Shown here: in pieces, positions 1 to 4,839 of the stretch
How positions within the stretch are numbered: position 1 is the stretch's first letter
Layout: the number at the start of each line of letters is the position of its first letter
Assembly: GCA_003484865.1 (NCBI GenBank)
Contig: DMZT01000152.1
Location: forward strand, 1 to 5,321
Direction of reading: 5' to 3'
From: Stenotrophomonas sp.
GTDB taxonomy: Bacteria; Pseudomonadota; Gammaproteobacteria; Xanthomonadales; Xanthomonadaceae
Length of the DNA: 5,321 nucleotides
Notes under the pieces: model-generated
What the model was told of the DNA's origin: nothing
Seen by the model: only the letters and a program-made list of their open reading frames with translations
Database searches by the model: none
Made by a program: the position numbers and the translations under genes

Positions 1-36
1 CGGCGGGGGTCTGGATGATGGTTAAGAGGCGCCCGT

Positions 37-53
37 GATCTGCGAAGCAGATC
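37..53 (-). other. Perfect 7-bp hairpin downstream of ribBX
   Basis: Immediately after the ribBX stop codon (minus-strand reading) there is a perfect inverted repeat, GATCTGC-TTC-GCAGATC. After a two-base mismatch, three further C-G pairs extend it (56-58 with 32-34). No run of T follows on either strand, so it does not look like a standard intrinsic terminator. It may be an RNA-processing or mRNA-stabilising structure between ribBX and the next gene of the operon, which in relatives is usually ribH and would lie beyond the left edge. No start codon for such a gene is visible in positions 1-61. Confidence 0.35.
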
Positions 54-61
54 GTGGGGCG

Positions 62-1177
62 TCAGCGCGCAGGCGATGAAGTGCTCTCCACCGTCTCGAC
101 CACTTCCAGGCCATACCCGGCCAGGCCGATCTGGCGGCGGGGGGTGCCCAGCACGCGCAGCTTGCCCAGGCCCAGGTCGGACAGGATCTGCGCCCCGGCC
201 CCGTTGCGGCGCCACTGGCTCACGTCCTTGTCCTTGCCCGGCACCACCGGCACCGGCTGTTGGCGCAGGCGGGCCAGCAGGCTGTTGGTGTCGCGCGGCG
301 CCGACAGCACCACCATCACGCCACGCTCGGCGACGGCAATGGCACGCAGGGCATCGGTGGAGGCCACCCCGAAATCATCGCGGCGCCAGTGCAGCAGATC
401 GGCCAGCGGGTTTTCCACCTGCACCCGGACCAGGGTCGGCTCGGCATCCGGGGTGCCGCGGACCAGTGCGAAGTGCAGGTCGTGCGCGATCCGGTCGCGG
501 TAGGTGACCAGCGTGAACGGGCCGAACTCGGTCTCGATCTCGCGCTCGTCCACACGCTCGACCGTCTTCTCCGTGGCCAGGCGGTAGGCGATCAGGTCGG
601 CGATCGAGCCCATCTTCAGGCCGTGCTCGCGGGCGAACACCTCCAGCTCCGGGCGGCGCGCCATGCTGCCGTCGGGGTTGAGGATCTCCACCAGCACGCC
701 AGCCGGCTCCAGGCCTGCCAGCATGGCCAGATCGACGCCGGCCTCGGTATGCCCGGCGCGGGTCAGCACGCCGCCCGGCTGGGCGATCAGCGGGAAGATG
801 TGGCCCGGCTGGTGCAGGTCTGCCGGCTTGGCGTCCGGTTTTACCGCGGTGCGGATGGTGTGCGCACGGTCGTAGGCCGAGATACCGGTGGTGACACCCT
901 CGGCGGCCTCGATGCTGACCGTGAAGTTGGTCTGGAACTGCGCGGTGTTGGCCTGGACCATCGGCGCCAGGCCGAGATCGGCAGCGCGCTCACGGGTCAG
1001 CGGCAGGCACACCAGGCCACGGCCATGGGTGACCATGAAGTTGATGTCCGACGGCTTGACCAGCTCGGCGGCCATGATCAGGTCGCCTTCGTTCTCGCGG
1101 TCTTCGTCATCGACGATGACCACCATGCGGCCGAGGCGGATGTCTTCCAGGATCTCCGGAATGGGGGCGAAATTCAT
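62..1177 (-). CDS. ribB: RibBX: 3,4-dihydroxy-2-butanone-4-phosphate synthase with degenerate GTP cyclohydrolase II-like domain
   Basis: The protein has 371 residues. The N-terminal part (about 1-203) is DHBP synthase, which converts ribulose 5-phosphate to the four-carbon precursor of riboflavin plus formate in the cytoplasm. Its signatures are the acidic loop DDEDRENEGDL (23-33), GVTTGISAYDRA (94-105) and the GHTEA motif (142-146) with the metal-binding His143. The C-terminal part (about 216-365) aligns in layout with GTP cyclohydrolase II (RibA), ending in the typical GAQIL...GLAGYGLEVVE. However, the region where RibA carries its three zinc cysteines (about 250-270) has none; the whole protein has one Cys (57), in the RibB half. 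The arginine-rich catalytic segment of RibA is also absent. This is the RibBX architecture known from Proteobacteria, which lacks cyclohydrolase activity, so a separate ribA is expected elsewhere. The ATG overlaps the ribE stop (ATGA), with AGGAG seven bases upstream, so translation is probably coupled. Expression should follow the FMN riboswitch. The RibBX label is an inference from motifs. Confidence 0.95.
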   Translation of the reverse strand: MNFAPIPEILEDIRLGRMVVIVDDEDRENEGDLIMAAELVKPSDINFMVTHGRGLVCLPLTRERAADLGLAPMVQANTAQFQTNFTVSIEAAEGVTTGISAYDRAHTIRTAVKPDAKPADLHQPGHIFPLIAQPGGVLTRAGHTEAGVDLAMLAGLEPAGVLVEILNPDGSMARRPELEVFAREHGLKMGSIADLIAYRLATEKTVERVDEREIETEFGPFTLVTYRDRIAHDLHFALVRGTPDAEPTLVRVQVENPLADLLHWRRDDFGVASTDALRAIAVAERGVMVVLSAPRDTNSLLARLRQQPVPVVPGKDKDVSQWRRNGAGAQILSDLGLGKLRVLGTPRRQIGLAGYGLEVVETVESTSSPAR

Positions 1178-1776
1178 GCGCGTGCTCCTGCACCCAACAA
1201 ACGTTCGACGTAACGGGCGACCAGATCGATTTCAAGATTGACCGCACTGCCCACGGCCGTTGCGGCGAAGGCGGTGTTGGCCACGGTGTGCGGGATGAGG
1301 GCGACCTCGAAGCCCTGCTCGTCCACCTCGTTGACGGTCAGGCTGACTCCGTCCACGCAGATCGAGCCTTTCTTGGCGATGTAGCGCAGCAGCGCGGCCG
1401 GCGCGGCGAAGCGCCAGCGCTGGGCACGCGCATCGTCATGCACCGACAACACCTGGCCCAGGCCATCGACATGGCCGCTGACCAGATGACCCCCCAGGCG
1501 ATCGGTCGGGCGCATCGCGCGTTCGAGATTGATGACGGCGCCGTCGGCCAGCTGCCCCAGCGTGGTCAGGCCCAACGTCTCGGTCGAGGCGTCGACCTGG
1601 AAGCGGGTGGCGTCATAAGCGATGACGGTGAGGCAGACCCCGTTGATGGCGATGCTCTCGCCCATCTGCACGTTCTCGAACGGCAGGGTGCCCACGTCAA
1701 AGGTAAAGCGGACATCGCCGCCAAGGGTGTCGCGTGCGGCCAGACGGCCGACGCCTTCGATGATTCCAGTAAACAA
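1174..1776 (-). CDS. ribE: Riboflavin synthase alpha subunit (TTG start)
   Basis: The protein has 200 residues, about the usual length. It catalyses the last step of riboflavin synthesis: dismutation of two 6,7-dimethyl-8-ribityllumazine molecules, in the cytoplasm, as a homotrimer in known cases. The two internally repeated lumazine-binding barrels are clear. The first starts FTGIIEGVG (2-10) and carries ESIAINGVCLTV (40-51, Cys47) and STETL (64-68). A linker with ERAMRPTDRLGGH (85-97) and VSGHVDG (99-105) follows. The second repeat carries IAKKGSICVDGVSLTVNEV (133-151) and IPHT (161-164). The start is taken as TTG at 1776 because the family begins M-FTGII there and GGAG lies eight bases upstream; there is no in-frame ATG nearby. 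The open frame continues upstream into the riboswitch, but that part is not protein-like. The gene is often called ribC in other naming schemes. It is first in the riboswitch-controlled unit and overlaps ribBX by four bases. Confidence 0.95.
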   Translation of the reverse strand: MFTGIIEGVGRLAARDTLGGDVRFTFDVGTLPFENVQMGESIAINGVCLTVIAYDATRFQVDASTETLGLTTLGQLADGAVINLERAMRPTDRLGGHLVSGHVDGLGQVLSVHDDARAQRWRFAAPAALLRYIAKKGSICVDGVSLTVNEVDEQGFEVALIPHTVANTAFAATAVGSAVNLEIDLVARYVERLLGAGARA

Positions 1777-1802
1777 GGAACGTTCTCCGCGGAAAGTGAG
1801 CG

Positions 1803-1820
1803 AAAAACGCCGCAAGGCAT
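1803..1820 (-). terminator. Possible expression-platform hairpin of the FMN riboswitch
   Basis: In the leader between the aptamer and ribE, the minus strand reads ATGCC-TTGC-GGCGT followed directly by TTTT. This is a five-pair stem with one wobble pair and a U run, which could be the regulated terminator. A competing stem, GGTGC/GCACC, lies between it and the aptamer (about 1825-1842). The stem is short, so control at the level of ribosome binding near the TTG start is an alternative. I could not derive a convincing mutually exclusive antiterminator by eye. Confidence 0.3.
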
Positions 1821-1855
1821 ATAGGTGCACGCCGAGCACCAAGGCCCGGCCGCAC

Positions 1856-1994
1856 CGTCTTCTTTCATCCGGACTATACCGTCGGCTCCGGCATCGGACC
1901 GGATCTGCTGACCTTCCCGAGGACCGGGAAGCGCTCGCGGGCTCGTGCTTGCGCACCTACCGCCGGTGGGGAATCGCACCCCGCCCTGAAGACG
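1856..1994 (-). promoter_or_regulatory. FMN riboswitch (RFN element)
   Basis: Read on the minus strand, this has the conserved blocks of the RFN aptamer in order: CTTCAGGGCGGGGTG, then CCCCACCGGCGGTAGG, then AGCCCGCGAGCG, CAGATCCGGTCC, GAGCCGACGGTATAG and TCCGGATGAAAG. The closing helix P1 is a perfect seven-base pairing, CGTCTTC (1994-1988) with GAAGACG (1862-1856). The element binds FMN and shuts off expression of the downstream riboflavin genes when FMN is plentiful. It lies 79 bases upstream of the ribE TTG start and controls ribE-ribBX and any following gene. It lies downstream of ribD, so ribD is not under its control. Confidence 0.96.
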
Positions 1995-2021
1995 TTTGTG
2001 TACCGGCGAACCGGCGCGGCT

Positions 2022-2027
2022 AGTGTA
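2022..2027 (-). promoter_or_regulatory. Candidate -10 box for the riboswitch-ribE transcript
   Basis: TACACT on the minus strand matches the TATAAT consensus at four of six positions. It would start a transcript near 2015, about 20 bases before the aptamer helix P1. No good -35 hexamer is found at 16-18 bases. An AT-rich stretch lies upstream (about 2049-2076). A short CCGG-TTCG-CCGG hairpin (2003-2014) would be at the very 5' end of the RNA. This is a weak call. Confidence 0.3.
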
Positions 2028-2079
2028 ACAGGGCACCCTGACTGGGGGATTTAAGTTAAATAAGTGTTAAGCTATTCCG

Positions 2080-2190
2080 CTGAGTGCTGCGCCCCGTGGA
2101 GAGGAGGGCACACACGTCGGTTACTGATCGGGCTGCGGCGTCCGCGCCGCGCCATGATCGAACGGGTCCCGCAAGGGGCCCGTTTTTTAT
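2080..2190 (+). ncRNA. Candidate small RNA between ribD and the riboflavin leader
   Basis: No protein-coding signal is seen on the plus strand here, yet the strand carries ordered RNA structure ending in a strong terminator. From 5' to 3': a purine-rich loop (GAGAGGAGGG within 2099-2108) held by CGTG/CACG (2095-2098 with 2113-2116); a long hairpin at 2125-2160 with stem TGATCG, then GGC/GCC, then GCGGCG-TCCG-CGCCGC, about 15 pairs with single bulges; and the terminator hairpin starting one base later with six T. The upstream 2049-2078 stretch is AT-rich. TGTTAAGCT (2065-2073) could be an extended -10, giving a 5' end near 2080, but no convincing -35 exists. The 5' end is therefore uncertain. 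I do not recognise the RNA family. The alternative is that these are only spacer structures. Confidence 0.35.
2161..2188 (+). terminator. Intrinsic terminator, plus-strand direction
   Basis: AACGGGTCCC (2161-2170), loop GCAA, GGGGCCCGTT (2175-2184): a ten-pair stem with one G-T wobble and a stable GNRA loop, followed by TTTTTT (2183-2188). On the plus strand this is a textbook rho-independent terminator. On the minus strand the same hairpin is preceded by A residues and followed only by TTCG, so it would be a poor terminator for ribD, whose stop codon lies inside the T tract. The orientation points to a plus-strand transcript starting in the preceding ~120 bases, or to read-through from the plus strand. 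Confidence 0.85.
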
Positions 2191-2969
2191 GGGCGCAGCA
2201 ACAGGCGGAGGTCCTCACCCACCTGGCGCCTGTCCACCACGCGCAGCCGGCGCTGCTGTTCCATCGCGTGGATACCCAGGCCGGACAGCAGCGGCAGCCC
2301 ATGCTCACCGAGCAACGTGGGCGCCTGATACAGCAACAGTTCGTCGACCCAGCCGCCGGCCAGCAACGCGCCGGCCAAGGTGGCGCCGGCCTCGGTATGC
2401 ACGTCATTGATGCCGCGCTCGGCGAGCAGCGCCAACACCGCGCCCAGATCCAGACGACCGTCATGGCTGGGCACGCTGGCGAACTCCGCATCGGCGGCGT
2501 CCGGCGGGCTGACCGCGGCGTCATGCACGTACAAGGTCGGCGCCCCGCCCTCGCGCACCCGCGCGCACTCCAGCGAGCGCAGGCGTGCATCGAGTACCAC
2601 CCGCAAGGGCGGCAATACCTCGTTATCGGCCAGCCGCACGGTCAACATCGGGTCATCGGCCAACACGGTGGCCGCGCCGGTGAGAATCGCACCGGCACGC
2701 GCACGCCAGTACTGCACATCGTCGCGGGCGGCCGCACCGGTGATCCATTTGGAGCGGCCATCGGCCATCGCCGTACGCCCGTCCAGACTGGCCGCGAGCT
2801 TCACCCGCACCCACGGGCGGCCGCGCTCGATGCGTGACAGGAACCCGTGGTTCAGCTCGCGCGCCTGCGCAGCCATCAACCCTTCGGCGACCTCGATGCC
2901 GGCGTCGCGCAGCAGCTGGGCCACGCCTTCCACGGTCTCTACGCGCTGGCTGTTGAAAATCTGTCTCAT
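2187..2969 (-). CDS. ribD: Truncated/chimeric RibD: reductase domain only, foreign N-terminus
   Basis: The protein has 260 residues, against about 360 for full RibD. From about residue 20 to the end it matches the RibD C-terminal part. The linker has AGIEV...GLM...LNHGF (23-43). The reductase domain, which reduces the ribosylamino-pyrimidine to the ribitylamino product with NADPH, carries KLAASLDGRTA (57-67), SKWITG (73-78), TVLADDPMLTVR (101-112) and TEAGATLAGALL (192-203). The zinc deaminase domain (H-A-E and P-C-x-x-C motifs, about 120 residues) is completely absent. In its place are residues 1-19, MRQIFNSQRVETVEGVAQL, which do not resemble RibD; from memory they resemble the start of a small Xanthomonadaceae protein annotated 'pathogenicity-like' (DUF2007-type). 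The ATG at 2969 is one base after the tesB stop and has AAGGA five bases upstream, so it is a well-formed start coupled to tesB. The open frame extends to 3011, inside tesB, but that start lacks support. The protein could still act as a reductase if folded; it cannot deaminate. Either a genomic deletion or an assembly error would explain it. Confidence 0.85.
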   Translation of the reverse strand: MRQIFNSQRVETVEGVAQLLRDAGIEVAEGLMAAQARELNHGFLSRIERGRPWVRVKLAASLDGRTAMADGRSKWITGAAARDDVQYWRARAGAILTGAATVLADDPMLTVRLADNEVLPPLRVVLDARLRSLECARVREGGAPTLYVHDAAVSPPDAADAEFASVPSHDGRLDLGAVLALLAERGINDVHTEAGATLAGALLAGGWVDELLLYQAPTLLGEHGLPLLSGLGIHAMEQQRRLRVVDRRQVGEDLRLLLRP

Positions 2970-2970
2970 G

Positions 2971-3888
2971 TCAGTCCTTGGCCGGCACGGCGGCGGCCGC
3001 GGCACTGTCATCGACCACGCGGATCAGGCCTTCCTGCGCCGTACTGGCGACCAGGATGCCGTTGCGGGTGAAGAACTGGCCACGCGCCAGGCCACGCGAA
3101 TCCTGCGCGCTGGGGCTGTCCAGCGAGTACAGCAGCCAGTCGTCGGCGCGGAACGGGCGGTGGAACCAGATCGCATGGTCCAGCGAGGCCATCTGCACAT
3201 GCGGCTGGTAGTAGCTGATGCCGTGCGGGAAGGTCGCGGTGCCGAGCAGGTGGAAATCCGAGGCGTAGGCGAGCAAAGCCTGATGCAGCTCCGGAGCATC
3301 GCCGACGGTCTCGTTCAGGCGCAGCCAGACCTGGTGGTAGGGCGGGCGCTTGGGCGGATTGAGTTCATCGCGCGGGTAGACATGGCGGAACTCGAACGGG
3401 CCGCCCCGCGAGAGCCAGCGCTGCACCTTGATCGGCAGACGATCCAGCACCGCCTGCGGCAGCGGCTGGTTCGGCTCGATGTCTTCCGGCTGCGGCACTT
3501 CCGGCATCTTGTGCTGGTGCTCGGCGCCGGTCTCGGCCTGCTGGAACGAAGCGGCGCAGAAGAAGATCACCTTGCCGTGCTGGATCGCGGTGACCCGGCG
3601 CACGGAGAAGCTGCCGCCGTCACGGGTGCGGTCCACGTCATAGACGATGGGATGGTCGATGTTGCCGGCGCGCAGGAAGTAGGCGTGCAACGAATGCACG
3701 TGACGGCCGTTCTCGACCGTCTTCTGGGCGGCGGACAGCGCCTGGCCCAGCACCTGGCCGCCAAAAACGTACTTGGTGCCGATATCGCGGCTCTGGCCGC
3801 GGAACAGATTGTCTTCCAGGCGTTCGAGCGAGAGCAGGTCGATCAGCTCGGAAACGACGGGTTCGTGCGTGGCGGACAAGGGAAGCAA
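2971..3888 (-). CDS. tesB: Acyl-CoA thioesterase II (TTG start)
   Basis: The protein has up to 305 residues; E. coli TesB has 286. It hydrolyses medium- and long-chain acyl-CoA to free fatty acid and CoA in the cytoplasm. The double hotdog fold is recognisable. The first half has LFRGQSRDIG (28-37), VFGGQVLGQAL (41-51), HSLHAYFLRAG (65-75) and RDGGSFSVRRV (89-99). The second half has HQVWLR (185-190), YASDFHLL (208-215), MASLDHAIWFHRPF (233-246) and STAQEGLIR (282-290). The catalytic Asp and Gln of TesB correspond to Asp211 and Gln285; the position of the catalytic Thr appears to be Ser235, a conservative change. There is no ATG at the 5' end. TTG at 3888 gives the longest form, but TTG at 3879 has AGG nine bases upstream and is equally likely. 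A perfect TATAAT lies just upstream. The stop is one base before the ribD-like gene. The C-terminal 13 residues are an Ala-rich tail. Confidence 0.94.
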   Translation of the reverse strand: MLPLSATHEPVVSELIDLLSLERLEDNLFRGQSRDIGTKYVFGGQVLGQALSAAQKTVENGRHVHSLHAYFLRAGNIDHPIVYDVDRTRDGGSFSVRRVTAIQHGKVIFFCAASFQQAETGAEHQHKMPEVPQPEDIEPNQPLPQAVLDRLPIKVQRWLSRGGPFEFRHVYPRDELNPPKRPPYHQVWLRLNETVGDAPELHQALLAYASDFHLLGTATFPHGISYYQPHVQMASLDHAIWFHRPFRADDWLLYSLDSPSAQDSRGLARGQFFTRNGILVASTAQEGLIRVVDDSAAAAAVPAKD

Positions 3889-3908
3889 CCTGGGGTGGGC
3901 GAAAGCAA

Positions 3909-3914
3909 ATTATA
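3909..3914 (-). promoter_or_regulatory. Candidate -10 box of tesB (TATAAT)
   Basis: A perfect TATAAT on the minus strand, 20 bases upstream of the TTG at 3888, would give a transcript start around 3902 and a very short leader. The sequence where the -35 should be lies inside the neighbouring SMAG palindrome. The best candidate, TTGCCG (3935-3940), is about 20 bases away, longer than ideal. The hexamer is certain; its use as a promoter is inferred. Confidence 0.5.
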
Positions 3915-3916
3915 GG

Positions 3917-3995
3917 GTAGTGCCGGCCCATGGCCGGCAACCCCGCACCACTTCGATCGTTCATTGTCTGGTTGCCGGCCAGCGGCCGGCACTAC
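3917..3995. repeat. SMAG/REP dimer (two GTAG-headed palindromes, inverted)
   Basis: Two units face each other. Unit 1 (3917-3941, plus) is GTAG followed by TGCCGGCC-CAT-GGCCGGCA. Unit 2 (3971-3995, minus) is GTAG followed by TGCCGGCC-GCT-GGCCGGCA. About 29 bases separate them. Each forms its own eight-pair hairpin. The two units are also complementary to each other over 12 plus 10 bases, so the full 79 bases could fold as one long hairpin. The GTAG head and GC-rich palindrome match the SMAG class of REP elements of Stenotrophomonas, which are moved by RAYT (REP-associated tyrosine transposase) proteins encoded elsewhere. The dimer fills most of the 131-base gap between the isomerase gene and tesB. 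Confidence 0.87.
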
Positions 3996-4019
3996 CGGGG
4001 CGTTGGCGTTTGCCGGGCT

Positions 4020-4799
4020 TCAGGCCTTGCCGAGTCTGGCGACCAGCCCGTGCAGCGCCTGCTGGGCGTCCGGGGCGTACCAGGCGTCCACGAAGCGGTC
4101 GAGCTGGATGAGGTCGGCGTGCAGCGCCTCATGCAGGTCGGCGCGGGCGATGGCGCGGGTCAGCAGCATCGGTTGGCGCGGCAGCTTCAGCAGGCTCTGC
4201 AGCCAGGCCACGGCGCGGGCGACAACCTGATCCGCATCGACCACCTCATCGACCAGCCCGATCTGCAGTGCACGCTCGGCCGGCACCATCTCGCCGCCGA
4301 CCAGCAGGGTGGTGGCCCGATGGTGGCCGACTACGCGGCGCATCAGGCGCTGGATGCCTTCCGGCGCGACCAGCCCGACCTGCACTTCGTTCAGGCCGAT
4401 CACCGTGGGATGGGCGGCATCGGGGCTGCGCGCGATGATCCGGTAGTCGCAGCACAGCGCCAGCACGCAGCCGCCGGCAGGGGCGTGCCCGGTCATGGCC
4501 GCCACCACCGGCACGCGGCATTCGGCCAGGGTGCGCACGGCGCCGAAGAAGGCCTGCCAACTGTCCAGCAGCTTGTGCCTGTCATCGCCATGGCCGAGCA
4601 GGTGCGGCACGTCCATGCCGGCACTGAAGATGCGCTCGCTCCCGGACAGCACGATGCCGTGCACGTCCTCGGACATGGCCTGGTTGATCGCCTGGATCAG
4701 GTGCCGGCACAGCTCGGTGTCCAACGCATTGACCGGCGGACGCGCCAGCCGCAGTTCGCGGATGGGGCCATGGTTGATCACCTCGATGAGCGTCGTCAT
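4020..4799 (-). CDS. Crotonase-family enoyl-CoA hydratase/isomerase, likely delta3,delta2-enoyl-CoA isomerase
   Basis: The protein has 259 residues, normal for the crotonase superfamily. The CoA and oxyanion-hole elements are FSAGMDV (58-64) and GHAPAGGCVLALCCDYR (104-120). The segment IGLNEVQVGLVAPEG (134-148) carries one conserved Glu (138), matching the single catalytic Glu of mitochondrial-type enoyl-CoA isomerase (NETQ there, NEVQ here). The second catalytic Glu of true hydratases, expected near residue 160 (HHRATTLL), is absent. It therefore probably shifts cis/trans-3 double bonds to trans-2 during breakdown of unsaturated fatty acids, rather than hydrating them; this is inferred from motifs. 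The ATG at 4799 (MTTLIEVINHG) is preferred over one 45 bases upstream: it fits the family's N-terminus and avoids overlapping the divergent gene. Its ribosome site is weak (GAG about nine bases upstream). It is separated from tesB by the SMAG dimer. Confidence 0.9.
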   Translation of the reverse strand: MTTLIEVINHGPIRELRLARPPVNALDTELCRHLIQAINQAMSEDVHGIVLSGSERIFSAGMDVPHLLGHGDDRHKLLDSWQAFFGAVRTLAECRVPVVAAMTGHAPAGGCVLALCCDYRIIARSPDAAHPTVIGLNEVQVGLVAPEGIQRLMRRVVGHHRATTLLVGGEMVPAERALQIGLVDEVVDADQVVARAVAWLQSLLKLPRQPMLLTRAIARADLHEALHADLIQLDRFVDAWYAPDAQQALHGLVARLGKA

Positions 4800-4833
4800 G
4801 CTGCAGTCTCGTTGCGGACAGGGAACGAAGCCG

Positions 4834-4839
4834 ATGATA
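4834..4839 (-). promoter_or_regulatory. Weak candidate -10 box for the enoyl-CoA isomerase gene
   Basis: TATCAT on the minus strand matches the -10 consensus at five of six positions. It would start RNA near 4827, leaving a leader of about 28 bases before the ATG at 4799. It lies exactly on the first two codons of the divergent copper chaperone gene. No -35 match was found at the right distance, so this is only a suggestion. Confidence 0.25.

Noticed and set aside
260..1213. A 317-codon plus-strand open frame antisense to ribBX
   Set aside because: The translation is low-complexity (His, Gln, Asp, Gly) and simply mirrors the codon bias of ribBX.
1777..1956. N-terminal extension of ribE by 60 codons to an upstream ATG
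   Set aside because: The extension is read from the riboswitch RNA and is not protein-like; the family starts at the TTG at 1776.
2162..2183. The 2162-2183 hairpin as the terminator of ribD
   Set aside because: On the minus strand it lacks a U run after the stem; the T tract belongs to the plus strand.
2889..2912. A simple frameshift or sequencing indel as the reason for the short RibD
   Set aside because: No remnant of the deaminase domain is found in any frame upstream; intact tesB begins one base before the ATG, so sequence is missing rather than shifted.
2380..3915. A 511-codon plus-strand open frame spanning ribD and tesB
   Set aside because: It runs antisense to two genes with clear family motifs, its translation is rich in Arg, Ala and Ser without any recognisable domain, and long antisense frames are common in high-GC DNA.
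4495..4833. Longer start for the copper chaperone
   Set aside because: The added part is antisense to the isomerase gene and would bury the signal peptide in the middle of the protein.
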